Origin: Madurella fahalii
Taxonomy: Eukaryota; Ascomycota; Sordariomycetes; Sordariales
Direction of reading: 5' to 3'
Length of the DNA: 64,000 bases
NCBI GenBank assembly: GCA_029876055.1
Contig: CM056876.1
Location: forward strand, 744,001-808,000
Positions 31,468-42,953 of this stretch are shown here, piece after piece. Made by a program: the position numbers and the translations under genes. The notes under the pieces were generated by a model. It made no database searches, was not told the origin of the DNA, and saw only the letters and a list, made by a program, of their open reading frames with translations. Within the stretch, counting starts at the first letter, position 1. Every line of letters begins with the position of its first letter.

Positions 31468-32962
31468 TCAGGGTATCATCAACTCAAAACCCAAGTATGA
31501 TGCGCCAGCAAAGTTTTCCGATATACTACGCACATCCTTGCCAGTATTTGGAAGCGTTTTCTCCGGAGCCGTAACCACGTTGAAGAGCCAGTTCGCTGCC
31601 ATCTCCATCGAGTCGGGGTCTCTGTCCTCGCGCACCAGTCGCGAACCGCCCGTGTATCCCTCGCGGACGACGACGTTGTGCTCCATGGCCCACGCATCCA
31701 CCGCAGCGATTACATTGTCTTTCCATATCCGCAGGCGCCACTCGTAATCCCTCCAGCTGTCCTTGATCCAGAAATGTGTGTCCCACGCGCAGAAGAGAGC
31801 GACCTGAATCCCTTTGACGTAGTTGCGCTCGACAAGGCGGATGAGAATGCTGGCACCGAACCGGCGGAGATCGTGGTGCTGGTTGAAGACGTCATGCGCG
31901 GAGCTCTCGGTAGCGTTGATGATGTTCCGGGCTTCGTGGATCGTGGCGAAAACCGGTGTAAACAACGCGCGCACGCTCTCCTTCCCAGTTTTGAAGGCGT
32001 CAGCGGCGTATTCGAGAAATCCGCCGACATGGCCGAAAATCTTGGATTGGTTTCCGGACATGTGGTACCAGGCCTTTCGTTCCCCGTTGTCCATAAAAGC
32101 GATGGGCGCCAGGTACAGGGCGGACCTGCTTTCGGGGGGGTGTGTGCCACCCCCAGCCAGCTGACGAATAGGCGCAGGCCAACAGGGTCTGTTTTTTTCG
32201 GTGGGGAGGTTGGGCATCGGACTCCTGCTTTGCCAGGTAACGCCTGTTAGCCTCCCCCGGATCTTAGGGTGATTGAGGAGTTGGACGTCGGCAGGGGCAA
32301 GGTGTTGGGGGGGCCAGGATTGCGAGTCGGCGGCAGCGGAAGAGAGAGGAGAGACGGATTCCCCGTGAGCCGTCCAGTCCTGCAAACCGAGCCGGGACAT
32401 GCCGCTTTCCAACGAGGCGGCCGACGAAGCGGGGAGTCGGACTAACTCGGGTGGCTGCTGGCCCGAAATTTGGATGCCAACGAGCGGCCGGTTCTCCTGT
32501 CGCATCGCGCTGAGCCACTGATCAATCATGTTTGTGAGATTGCTAGAGGAAAAGTCATCGCTGTCCTGGAATCGTTCTCGGAATTGAGCATGGTTGAGGT
32601 CAAGAATAAGTGCTGCGAGCGTCGGCAAAGACGCGGACCAGCTCCTCGACCTCGGGCCCTGCAAGCCCAGATCCGTGGGTCTCGGCCAGGTCTGCCGCCA
32701 CAATCTGCCAACCGAGCGCGGAGTTTTGGAGAGAGAGAAACGTCTCGACACGCCCAAGACAAGCCGAGAAGATGGCCAGAAGTATTGTAGTCGCCCGCAG
32801 TCGCCGCTCATGCAAGCTATGTTGGTCGGCTTGCGGGTACCCAGGACCAAGAAGAAGCCCGTAAACTCTTTCTGTCAGAACGTGGCTACTAAATGGTTTT
32901 CCAGGCTCCAGAGAAATCCCATGAAACGAAATAGCCCGCTTGGGATTAAACCTGTTCGGCAT
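31468..32962 (-). CDS. hypothetical protein, about 473 aa
   Basis: The start ATG is taken at 32962 (MPNRFNPKRAISFHG). Two exons, 32962-32639 and 32565-31468, keep frame (324 + 1098 nt) if an intron with a weak GTCCGC donor and CCAG acceptor is accepted. An upstream Met at 33133 would add a hydrophobic segment (VLSFASIWFIFIVLPSL). The chain has a helical N-terminal part and Ser/Pro-rich middle. The C-terminal half reads well as coding: GFLEYAADAFKTGKESVRALF, HEARNIINATE, VALFCAWDTHFWIKDSWRDYEW. No family was recognised. A further intron near 32170-32250 is possible. Confidence 0.55.
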
Positions 32963-33703
32963 CGTGTCGCGAGATAGATCGGTTGTAATTATAGATTGTC
33001 TCGAAATGGGCTTAGGGGACGACTGGTGAAAGCGCAGGCTCGGGAGAACGATAAAAATAAACCAGATTGAAGCGAATGAGAGGACTGGGGGAATTTTGAC
33101 GAGATAATTAGTACGAAAGCTTTGCGTTGTCATCGATATGAGGCCCTTGCACTAAGGCAGGTGTAGGCTGCAATCTATTGTTGTAATCACGCCGGAGAGC
33201 ATATCAATGCAGTAAAAAGGCTAAAAAGAATCAGAAGTATTGTTTGATCTTTGAATCGAACCTGTGGGCTCCAAAAAATGGGAGGTGCCCCCGGCGACAG
33301 TCTGGGAACGTCTTTGCTCAACCAGAGGTTATCGGAAGCCGCACCTCCCGGAACCACGAGGCCCATCTCCTTTGCACCACTCGACCCATCCCGCACATCC
33401 ACACGCTCTACAACATTCTTCGTTTGGCCAGCCAACCCCCCGCCCGCGATTCCTGGTTGTGATGTTTGCCAACAGAGATGCCTTCATCCGGCCCAACAAC
33501 CCCCACACCCATCATCATCCCAAACAAGTTTCACTTTTGCGAGTAAGCAGAAAATTCCCCACTCCCAAGGATCAAAACAGCATTCCAAGCTGGTTTTTAC
33601 TCGTCTTCAATACTCGCTTTCCATTGCACTAACTCCCCTCTGCCTAGCCAACATGCGCGATCCGACACCACACTCCAAAACCGTTCGATGACGAGGTCCC
33701 CGC
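32963..33703. other. intergenic, no gene seen
   Basis: Promoter side of the 473-aa gene and 3' flank of the next gene. Overlapping plus-strand frames are Pro/His-rich and not convincing. Confidence 0.4.
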
Positions 33704-34277
33704 TCAATACTTCTTCCCCGCCAGGGCGTCATCCTTCTTCTTCAGCATCGCCTCGTCCTCCTCCTGCAGCTCCTTGTCGATCATGGCGCCCTTGTGCGGC
33801 CTGTTGTCGTGGAACTGCGCCTGTTGCTCTCGGTTTCCGAGTCAGATCTCAGGGGGGTACAGTACAAAAACAGCACGCTAGCGGCAGCACTCACGGCAAG
33901 GGTGGGGTCCTTCTTGATGGCTTCGTTCTTCTTCCTCTGCATCTTAGATTCCCGAAAGAACACCATGTCAGCCAATTGGACACACAAGGAAAAAGTCCTG
34001 GGCGAGGAGTGGTGCGGAACTGCCGACCTCTTGTTCGTAGAGCCGGTCGACTTCGCCTGGTTGATCTTCTGCCGGCGCCGGGTAGGTTAGCCCTTTGTTT
34101 TTTGTTTTCCTGGTGGTGACTTGCTCGCCCTTCCGCACACTTACTCGGCAAAAAACCCTTCACATTCTCCCCCGTACGCCTTGTCAGCTCGTCGATATCC
34201 GACTGCTTGGTGTTGCGCTGATTTTGTGACTCGTAGAGCGAGCGAAACCCAACGTTTGAGTTGCCTTGGTACGACAT
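33704..34277 (-). CDS. small charged conserved protein, 114 aa
   Basis: Four exons inferred: 34277-34145, 34068-34028, 33942-33895 and 33826-33704. They total 345 nt, in frame. The protein opens MSYQGNSNVGFRSLYESQNQRN, continues with an Asp/Arg-rich segment (DIDELTRRTGENVKGFLP, EVDRLYEQE, MQRKKNEAIKKDPTLA) and ends DKELQEEDEAMLKKKDDALAGKKY. It is strongly charged and predicted helical, with no signal or membrane segment. I cannot name a family. One donor (GTCGGC) is atypical, but the reading frame and peptide quality support the model. Confidence 0.68.
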
Positions 34278-34635
34278 GTTGATGGTTATCGAGTGATGTT
34301 TCCTCCAGCTATTTCGAATTTGGAATGGTAGACCAGCGTAGGAGGAGAGGATGGGGTGTTGTTTTGATACCCGGGGGACCTTTTATCCTTATGTCATTGT
34401 GCCGTCTTGCCCAGGCCTTCAAAGAACGGGTGTAAGTGGGCGCCCCGCAATTCGACGTCATGCTTGGTGGACCTCTGTCTGCCGATGGTCGTCATCGACA
34501 CCGACTTTCTTCTGCTTTGTGGGACATGCAATAGGGGCATTGGCGAGGTCAGATCTCTGTCGGGAAAGGATCGCTGGCGATTCGCTGGCTAAGAGACAGA
34601 ATAATGTTACGAAGATAGAGACGGCTACAACTAAC

Positions 34636-36072
34636 TCAGGCCCTTGCCCAACGCCACACCTGAACCGCGTTCGAAGGGTATCTCTCGGCTGAAATGTCCG
34701 CCAGCTCGTCAAACGAACGTGTCTCCGAGATGGGAGAAAACGGCACGTCGTAATCAAACACCGTTGCCTGTGCATCGGGAATCAACCGGCACCTGCGCGC
34801 AAAGAACAACTCCCACAGCGCCGGCGCCGTCGCAATCAGCTTCTCGATGCCCCAATACAGCGCCCGCCACTTGCGCAGGAGCCTCCCAAACGGCCCATAC
34901 TCGAGAATCTTGTCATACACATCGCCGCTCCCTTTGTACATCCCAGGAGCCCGCATGCTCTGGCTCAGCAACGCGATCTGGGCCGAAACCGCCTGCTCCA
35001 CCCTGGCATCGTTGATCTCCGGCATGAGAGTGAGCATCTTGTAGAGCGCAAGGTCCGCCAGCACCTGGTTCGGCTCGACAACGAGGGAGCAGCGGGCGAA
35101 CCACTTCTCCATCCAGGTGGTGCCGATCCGCCAGAACCGGAACCGCTGCCGTCCCAGGTCGTAGTGCATGCCGGGAAGCCAGTGCTCGCGTATGCCCCAA
35201 CTCGCCCTGCAGTCGCTGTCGCACTGCTCCGGTCTCTGGTGCCGGTCGCACTTCCGGCTGGCGAGGCACGGCTGGAAGATGTACAGCCGGTCGTGCTGCG
35301 ACACCAGGTGGCCGACCTCCTGCACGACCGACGACACGACGTTGTCGTAGAACTCGGGCCACTCGAGCCCGACGCCGCCCGTGAAGTTTGGGATCCCCAG
35401 GCTGCCCACCGTGTCCAAGATGCCCATGAAGCGCACCGGCGGCGGCCGGCGTGGCTCTCCCTCCTCCTCGTCTCCGATCAGTGGCCAGGATTTGGCCCTG
35501 CGGAACTGTATGGACTGCTCGGAGCGCGGATGGTTGATCAGGTGGCGCGAGCGGTATCTGCGGTAGACCGCCTTGCAGAAGGTATCAAGGTTGTGTGGGC
35601 AGACGCCGTCCCGGAGCTTGAGGATTCCGCAGTTGTTGATCATCCCCGCCACGCAACGCACCGTGTACGCGCCGCGGCTGAGGCCGAACAGCCAAATCTC
35701 ATGGTCGGGCGTGTAGTGCTCCACGATGAATTTATAGACGCTTGTACATTCCACGGCTAAGTCTTGCGCCGTGATGCCGTTGAAGAAGTAGTCGATCAGG
35801 GTGCTGTTCAATCCGACGCCGTTGCGGTAGCGGCCGATGATGTTCCCCTGCGTCTGCTTATGTTCGTCTTCTGAATCGGGGTCCCCTGTGGGAATGCCAA
35901 AGATATTCGCCAGTCGGTAGATGTTGGTCTCGGTTCCCGTTTCGCGGCCGCACCATGTGCCGTCGCAGAGGATGACGATGGGCTGCCGTGTTGCGCCTGG
36001 CACATGCGCTGTGGATGGAGACGTGCCTCGGTTGCTATGCTCACTGCCGATGATTTCGTTAGCCGACTCCAT
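34636..36072 (-). CDS. DUF2235-type alpha/beta-hydrolase-like protein
   Basis: Single uninterrupted frame of 478 residues. After a short variable N-terminus it reads PIVILCDGTWCGRETGTETNIYRLANIFG, the usual opening of DUF2235 proteins. Then comes WLFGLSRGAYTVRCVAGMI with the nucleophile-elbow pattern G-L-S-R-G (Ser132). The later VRFMGILDTVGSLGIP is the conserved acidic strand region. The DUF2235 family is related to bacterial T6SS phospholipases (Tle1); in fungi the proteins are uncharacterised, so lipase activity is only a possibility. No signal peptide is seen. The C-terminal part has CDRHQRPEQCDSDC, possibly metal or disulfide binding. Confidence 0.88.
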   Translation of the reverse strand: MESANEIIGSEHSNRGTSPSTAHVPGATRQPIVILCDGTWCGRETGTETNIYRLANIFGIPTGDPDSEDEHKQTQGNIIGRYRNGVGLNSTLIDYFFNGITAQDLAVECTSVYKFIVEHYTPDHEIWLFGLSRGAYTVRCVAGMINNCGILKLRDGVCPHNLDTFCKAVYRRYRSRHLINHPRSEQSIQFRRAKSWPLIGDEEEGEPRRPPPVRFMGILDTVGSLGIPNFTGGVGLEWPEFYDNVVSSVVQEVGHLVSQHDRLYIFQPCLASRKCDRHQRPEQCDSDCRASWGIREHWLPGMHYDLGRQRFRFWRIGTTWMEKWFARCSLVVEPNQVLADLALYKMLTLMPEINDARVEQAVSAQIALLSQSMRAPGMYKGSGDVYDKILEYGPFGRLLRKWRALYWGIEKLIATAPALWELFFARRCRLIPDAQATVFDYDVPFSPISETRSFDELADISAERYPSNAVQVWRWARA

Positions 36073-36898
36073 GGCGATGATGTTATGGTAACACTAAAAT
36101 CTTGGAATAGAAGAGCGTAATTATTGCATAAGATGCTCGATTTTGTGCTCTGGAGTCTGCCTCGTCACGGCAGAACCGAGACAGGGGCGGGGGGGTGTGT
36201 GGTGGTTAACAATGCAGATTTGCTCGTGGCTCTTCGTCACTTGACGTCGTCGTTGCCCTTTCCGTAAGTTGTGCTCCTGTCAACTGACTTCGGCCGAAGC
36301 AGACTACTCAATTGTGGCTTTCCTTGGCACGAAGGGAGGGCCTACCTTGCCCGCATGCGTCGGACGAACTCAGCCTCTGTGCAACGAGCTTGTGCCGGGC
36401 TCCCTGCACAACACGCCCAGCATTCCAAAGTAGAAGACGTTAACCACATCGGATTCACTGGTTACACCGTTGATGTAAAGGCTGCCCGCGCAGGCTGAGG
36501 CTGCAGCTGCCCCGGGCCACGAACCGCCATGTCCAAATTCCAAACAACTTGTGAAGAGGCAATGAGACAAAGATGCACGATGAAGGAAATAGGCTCACTT
36601 TCAAAATGTACAGAGACATCTTGAAAAGTTGCGCGAGAATTAGAATCAGCAAAAGTATCAAGTCGTGTAGGCTTGTGGGGCACCAAGACATGGTGTGGCA
36701 ACGCGAAAATTACAATACAATAATCAGCACCGCAGCAGATGGGATATTTAGAAGAAGCTTACTGGTAAATGCCCCAGTATTTCTACCTAGCTGTCTATGT
36801 CTCATCAACCCGTAGCTAAGTCCAGTCCAAGTGGGCTAGATCAACCAAGGAAGGAACAAATTCCATGAGATGTTGCGATGCCGGCAACGCAGTTTCTC
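36073..36898. other. intergenic, no gene seen
   Basis: Holds the presumed promoter of the DUF2235 gene near 36073-36300 and the 3' flank of the glycosyltransferase gene. Nothing else is supported. Confidence 0.45.
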
Positions 36899-38339
36899 TC
36901 ACTCCGCATTCTCGTCCATCAGCGAAAGGAGCCACTTCTCGTGCGCGCGATCATCCAGACCGCGCAGCCACTCGGCCGCCGTGGTGGCAGTTAGGTCCGC
37001 AAAAGCCTGATACGCCTCCCTGTCGGTCATGACCTTGATAAGCGCCTCTTCCCAAGGCTTGATGTCCTGTTGAGGCACCACATAGTCGCCGTTCGGGTGG
37101 CGTTTTCCGGTGACAAGATTGACGGGAATGCAATAGGGCAATCCGATCTTGGCTTCAAGCAGGCCGCCCGCATCCGAGGCAATGACTGGGATGCCGCGCA
37201 GCTGCGCCTCCGTCACGATGATTCCCCATGCCTCGTGCCAAACGGAAGGCGCGAGGAGAACCTTGATCCGATCCCAGATCTCGTCCGTGTTCCGCGTAGT
37301 CGGCTCAACCCTATGTTGCGAGCTTGTCAGCATGAACCCAGCCCAGGAGTAAGGTAGGCAAAGTGAACGCACTGCATGTTGGGGAGGGCTTGGAGCTGGG
37401 CAAGATGCTCCTTGCTGGTGCCCCAGCTCTTCCAGGTGACAAAGCTAATGTGCGGCAGTTTCTTGGCCAGAGCGAGAAGTATCGAAAGGCCCTTGTGCGG
37501 GCACGGGTTGACCATGCCAACCTCGGTCCGCTCAATGTTGTTGCGAACGACCGGCATGGCTCCCGTGTCTCGGTCTAGGTAAGTCAGAGCCGGATGGACA
37601 AGGAACTTTGTCTCGAGTCTTCCATGAGTCCAAGCATAGTCTTGCATGGCCCGCGAAACAGACCAAATTCCGTCCAAGGCTCTCAGCAAGCCATCTTCGA
37701 CCTTGGCAGACAGGCAGTGTCCGTCAACCCCGGCGCAAAAAGGCCCGAACGGGAGTTGCTCAGCCGTATGGATGATGTTGATGCGTTTAAAGGTGTCGCG
37801 CGCGGGATGGAAAGCAGTGATCTTCATGGTGATGGGGTCATTGAAGATGACGTGCGTCGGACGGAACATGGTGATGTGCGTCGCGAAAATGCGGAAGATT
37901 GTTTTCATCCTGGGGCTCAATTCGTCGTGCTGGAAGGCATTAGCCGACTCTCAAAGCATGTCGGGTGGGGTCAGTTTACCTCCAGATAGGCCCGGGTGTC
38001 TTCCTAGAACTCCCGGACCGGGTAGGCTGCATTGAATTGGCGTCGCGAGATAACAACATTGTGAATCCCGTCTTCGTCGTTGAACGTCTTGACGAAGAGC
38101 TCGTGCGTGGCCCCTCTCGGGTCCTTGAAGGGCGGGACCGAATGAGTAACGACGTCGGGCTCAATTCCCTTGGACTTGGCCAGCTGGGCGTACTGCTCGA
38201 CCTCGTCCTCCGACCCGTAGCAGATTTGGGCGGCTTCGTGGCCGTAGCTGCGCAAGTTTCGGAGCAGACTGATGTTCGCCTTGTAGCCCCCACACGAGGG
38301 CGTCAGTCCCTGTGCCGTCTGAATGAGGAAGACACGCAT
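36899..38339 (-). pseudogene. family-4-type glycosyltransferase with in-frame amber codon
   Basis: Exons 38339-37980, 37929-37373 and 37310-36899 total 1329 nt, in frame, 442 codons. The start is MRVFLIQTAQGLTPSCGGYKAN with a glycine-rich GT-B N-terminal loop. The C-terminal half has LLAPSVWHEAWGIIVTEAQLRGIPVIASDAGGLLEAK, the nucleotide-sugar-binding EX7E region of GT4 enzymes. Between YPVREF and EDTRAYLE stands a TAG (38004-38006), with clear coding on both sides and a good intron (GTAAAC...CCAG) after it. Without the TAG the gene would look complete. It may be a recent pseudogene, a RIP-type CAG-to-TAG change, or a sequence error. Acceptor and product unknown. Confidence 0.75.
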
Positions 38340-40413
38340 GGTAATCTCGTTCAAGAAGTCAATGGCTTGAGGTTGTGGTGGAGGGGGGAGAGCTAAATAG
38401 CGGGGAAGATGGTCGCAAAAGGGAGGGAGAGAGGGACAGTTCACCTGAAACCAAGATTGAGAGAAGAACGCGTCGCGAACTAAACCAATGCTGTGGGTTT
38501 GCCCGGAGAGCCCGACCCGAGATGGCTACAGACACCGCGACGAGCAATCCCACGGGGAGTTGGTCGAAATAGAAAGGAAGTCGCGTGAAATATGAGTTAT
38601 GGGAGAGGTCATGGGGTTCCTTCTCGGTCCTCGCGGCAAGGAATATAGATACACCGAAGACGCGAAAACCGAGCCTGGACCTGGAACCACACAACGCTCC
38701 GAGCTTGCCAACTGCCGAAAGCACTCGGCTAGGAAGGAACGACACCCTTGGTCGGAGAGTTATGCTAGCGTGCACTGAACTAATTGCTCTGAGCCGTCCG
38801 CGAAGCGCTTTCCCTGGTCTATTGTGCCGTCTGCGGTTCAACTCACACAACTGAATGGACTCAACAGGTGCCTTGCCTTTGTGTGTTTGTGTGAATCTCC
38901 GGTATTCGGAGTTTCTCATATCTTGCCTCATCTCCCGATGGCCAGGAAATTGGGATGGTCCATTTCTGTAGGTAATTAGTTATTCTCACCCCACCTTAAA
39001 AGTCGGGAACATCTCGCCCACTTTTGAAAGTCGGGAACAAAGCCGAGACCAATAACGTTCCATCAACAACCTCAAGGCTCAGTCAAGTGTTACCAAGTCA
39101 GGTGGTACCCAAACGCAATTGGCCACTGGCTAACATCCTTGTCCCAACTTTGGAACAAAATGATACACCAGCACCATCATTCCCCTTCGGCTAGCGATCG
39201 GTAAACCCAGCACGGGTTCGCTATGCAAGAAGGGCTGAGTCTATTAACGGGATCAAGTTAAGCAATATGTTGCATTAGTACTGGGAGGCTTGCATGGCTG
39301 TTAGGCAGCTGTGTGTTTTGTAGGCCCCTCATTGCTGTTACAACGGCTGAGTTGCGTGCCGATTCACAAGCGTGAATAGGCAAGTGCCGTATTAGGGGTT
39401 CAAAATCTAAAATAATTTGTGCACTGAGTAAACGGTCTGTAAACCGAGGCAGCCCAGCATCTAGCTCTTTGTTAATAAGAGTCTACAAACACACATTCTC
39501 CATATATGTCGTCAGAGCGACAAGTAAAACGAATATTCAAGTGGTACTTCGACGAGTTTAAAAACAAGGTGAGCAGGGTTCCCTTTTGTTGTCTGAGAAG
39601 TCGGAGGCTGCCAAAACTTCAGGATGAGGCTTGTAATCACGTGCTTGAGTCTTCATCTTGCCCGATGCGCTGGCGAGAACCAAAATTGCACAAAGCCTGG
39701 ATTTGATCCAATTGTCGACTTCATTATTGGGATACCGTAGCTCTGACTTGGATCATTGCCGACGAGTCTTCCCAATGATTCCCACGGTTCTGCAGTTGAA
39801 GTCCAAACACTGGAGTTCTAAAGTGACTCAACTTCCGATTTCCAGATTCAGTATCAGAGCCCACACTCTATATCCCCTAATTAACTAAACGATTACCATG
39901 GCAACCTTGCAATTAAAGCCCTCGAAAGAGAATTATTGCCTAGGAGCGTAGAATAACAATTGCCCGACAAGCCCGCCTGATGGAGACATTCCTATCCAAT
40001 TACACATCTACCTGAATAGGGTTCCATCTTGACAAGTGCATTTTGCATGAATGATCTCTGAGCTTCCCAACGTTTGTACAGTTTAGCTCCCACTTCTCTG
40101 AAGATTACTTTCACAGAGAGTGCGGTTCTTAATTACCAAAACAAGAGATAGCGATATCGGTAGGCTTTAGTTTTGCCGACCTCCTCATCTAATTATCTGA
40201 ACCACGACAATAGCAATGCCTAAGAGTGATGGGAGAGCCATTGCATTTTGGGACAGCTTCCTTCTTAACATTCCTCTTCCTAACTTATCCGTATTCAACG
40301 AAACGAAACAGGGATTGCGGGGCCAAGTTAACCTCGACCTCCACGTGTCCAAGGTTATTGGTGTCTATCTATCATCTCTTGCAAGGGGGGGGGGGAGGTC
40401 TTGCCTTATTTTG
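38340..40413. other. 2-kb intergenic region, no gene seen
   Basis: Several short frames (for example 39506-39706) lack any recognisable motif. A poly-G run sits at about 40386-40398. A short direct repeat AAAGTCGGGAAC occurs near 39000 and 39030. Confidence 0.4.
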
Positions 40414-42953
40414 CTACCTCCCCTTTTTCCACGAGGAGTAGTACCCAAGGTATTGACCCAGGAAACCAGATTTTAGGGGTGTCCAGGCATCCGTGTCGCG
40501 CGACCGGTATATCCTTTCCACCTCCTCGTCAGAGCCATCATCATATCCGTGATCTGTGTCTTCCGAGCCCGAGTACGGGTCATAGTCGAATCCCACGTCC
40601 GAGTCCTCGTCCTCGCGGTCAAATTCCTACAAACGCATCGAGATTAGTTCGCTGCCAGAAGAGGGGAGTCTGAGAAGCCGAGCAACATACGACTCTCTGT
40701 CTTTTACCACGATGGCTGTCTTCCGGTTTGTTCTGTAATTCGTCCATATCATACAGCGAGTCAGGAAGCTCTATATCTCTTGGAGCTGTTATAATGCCAA
40801 ATGAGGAGCACATTCCGTGACGACTGCTGGACCCGTAGAACCCGATTATCTTTTGATTCGGCAGGGGCACTGGAATTCTCGTCAGTCTTTCCGTGTTTAA
40901 AATTTGTCGCCCAGTGCCATCAGACATACTCAGCGTCTCCACCTCTCCACATCTACAATTTAGTGCCCCCATTGCCTTTCCGTTAGAAAGCCACATCCTT
41001 AGCCCCATCAGGTCCCAGCCGCCGTTCCCATGAGTCACGGCGACTTTTTCGACGTCCACCCCTTTCGGCAGCCTCAGTTTCCGAGACTGATGGCCACCCA
41101 TGGGGGGGTCGTTTCCGTTCGGACCTCTCGGACCGCAGGGGATCTTCTCGCCGTCTCCATAGTAAACCACGGCGCCGTCCAGAGCGCAGCCGACGCGCAG
41201 GTCGATCATCGTGGCGTCGACTAACACCCCGTCGCGATTCCGCTTCTTCAGCATCACCGCCCACGACACGTCCGCAGAGCCGCCGACGCACTCCTTCAGC
41301 AGCCGGATGTCAGTCCCCGGGACGCGGACGGACGATCTGCTCGCCAAGAACCTCCACACGCTCTTGATGGTGACTTGCTTGCCGTTGAAGCCAACGATCT
41401 CTAACGAGAGGTTTCTCCCGGCGTCGAATTTCTCCGCGAGCTCGCTGCGGAAGTAACGCAGGGACCGGGGGGGATCGTCAATAAAAGTCGTGCGGTCGGC
41501 CTTTTGGTTGGGCGTGTCGCTGGTGAAGACCACCATCGCGATACCCGCCGCGCACTGGGTTTCGATGTACATATCGTCCGCGCCGTCAGTCTCCTCCGCG
41601 TTCACGGTCGGCACGTCTCTGGGTAGTTCCCGGTCACATTCCACCCAGAAATGCCGGAGATTGCGGAACCGGAGCGCGTCGCCCAAATCCCATCGGCAAT
41701 CGTGAGGGGTTGTGGGCGTGACCGGCTGCATCCCTGGCGTCTTGGGGCAGGTGGTGGGTGCGGTACATGCGAGGAAGGCTTTTGGCCAGTCAGGTGAGTA
41801 GCCACGAGCCATGATGCCTGAAGTGTGTGGCGCTGAGAAGGCGTGGCCGACTTCGTGGAGAAATGCTCCCTGTCCCACGGCGCAGGCTTCCCACATGGAT
41901 CCACACTCGCCATTATCGTTGCCAACCGTGTCACCTGTCAGGGTGGTATCGAGGAGGCAGTCAGGGACTTCTTCAAGGAAGCGAGGCCAGGCGTACGTCA
42001 GGTGGCTACCAAACATGCCGAGCGACAGGCCGTTAGGGTTGTGGCACCCGAGAGCAGCGTGGGCGAGGATGATGCTGCTGCTGATGTCGTAGTGCGAGTC
42101 GAGAATCAGCCCGGCGACGACCGGTTTTGCGTGGGAGACAAACGGGGCCCCGTAGGCTTGCAACGCCTTGGTGAAGATGCTGTGCAAGTCGTCCTTTCGT
42201 CGTGCGCACGGGTTCTGCTGAGCCAAGTCTGCGTCGCGGAGCTCGGCGACTGTCTTATCGGTGCGGACCAGATGGACTTTGGGGACAGAGCCCATAGTCT
42301 GCGAGTGCAAGGAACCGCTGCTGAGCGTATCAACGGACCACTCCTCCTCCAGCCGGAAGGAACGGAGACCGAGGCCTTTGGCGCGCATATCCTCGGCTGT
42401 AAGGGCCTGCCACATGTATGCCGCCATGCGGAACTTTGCAATGGCCGCATCCAGACTGCAATGTGTGCTGGAGATTCCTCCAAATTTGGCAGGCGGACAA
42501 TCCATCATCAGGGGGGAGTCCTTGGCGACCATGATGGCCAGGTGCAGGGGCGGCTTCTGGAGCAAAGGCGTATAGCGAAAGCGTAGCTATCATTGGGCGT
42601 CAGGACACAAAGTGTAACACGCAATGGAATGGATGGGACTGTACCTCGATAGGGGAATCTTCCAGATCGCATGAGATGGCAATCCTGTTGAGCCCGGGCG
42701 AGAGAAGGACAAGTGCCTTGAAGAAGCCATGGCACATTGGCCACCGCTGTCTGGGAAACAATGGTTGGTCGATCTCGTCCTGTACACCGATCTCGATGTA
42801 CGCATCCTTCATCTCTAGGGCCGATTCCGAGTCGCACTTCCCGGATAGGAGAACGCAACGCTGGTGGACGGTGCGCTCCTCGAGCGTGAAATTATCAAGC
42901 TCCCACATGATGAACGGGAAAGCTACCTCAGCCGAACGAAGAATATGCCCCAA
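40414..42953 (-). CDS. putative zinc metallopeptidase with jacalin-like C-terminus
   Basis: Exons 42953-42645, 42556-40691 and 40626-40414 total 2388 nt, in frame, 795 residues. The N-terminal part is beta-rich. The catalytic motif HEVGHAFSAPH (HExxHxxxxxH, first His at residue 337) fits the fungal Metallopep family (yeast YIL108W-like). Further on, GCALDGAVVYYGDGEKIPCGPRG...GGHQSRKLRLP and IIGFYGSSSRHGMCSSFGIIT resemble a jacalin-type beta-prism lectin domain, known to accompany this family. The last exon is acidic (DREDEDSDVGFDYDPYSGSEDTD) and ends GYYSSWKKGR. There is no signal peptide. Substrate unknown. The GTATGT donor of intron 2 is ideal. Confidence 0.85.

Noticed and set aside
31678..32250. 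Plus-strand frame of 190 codons opposite the 473-aa gene.
   Set aside because: Shadow of the minus-strand frame, which reads more like a real protein; no domain on the plus strand.
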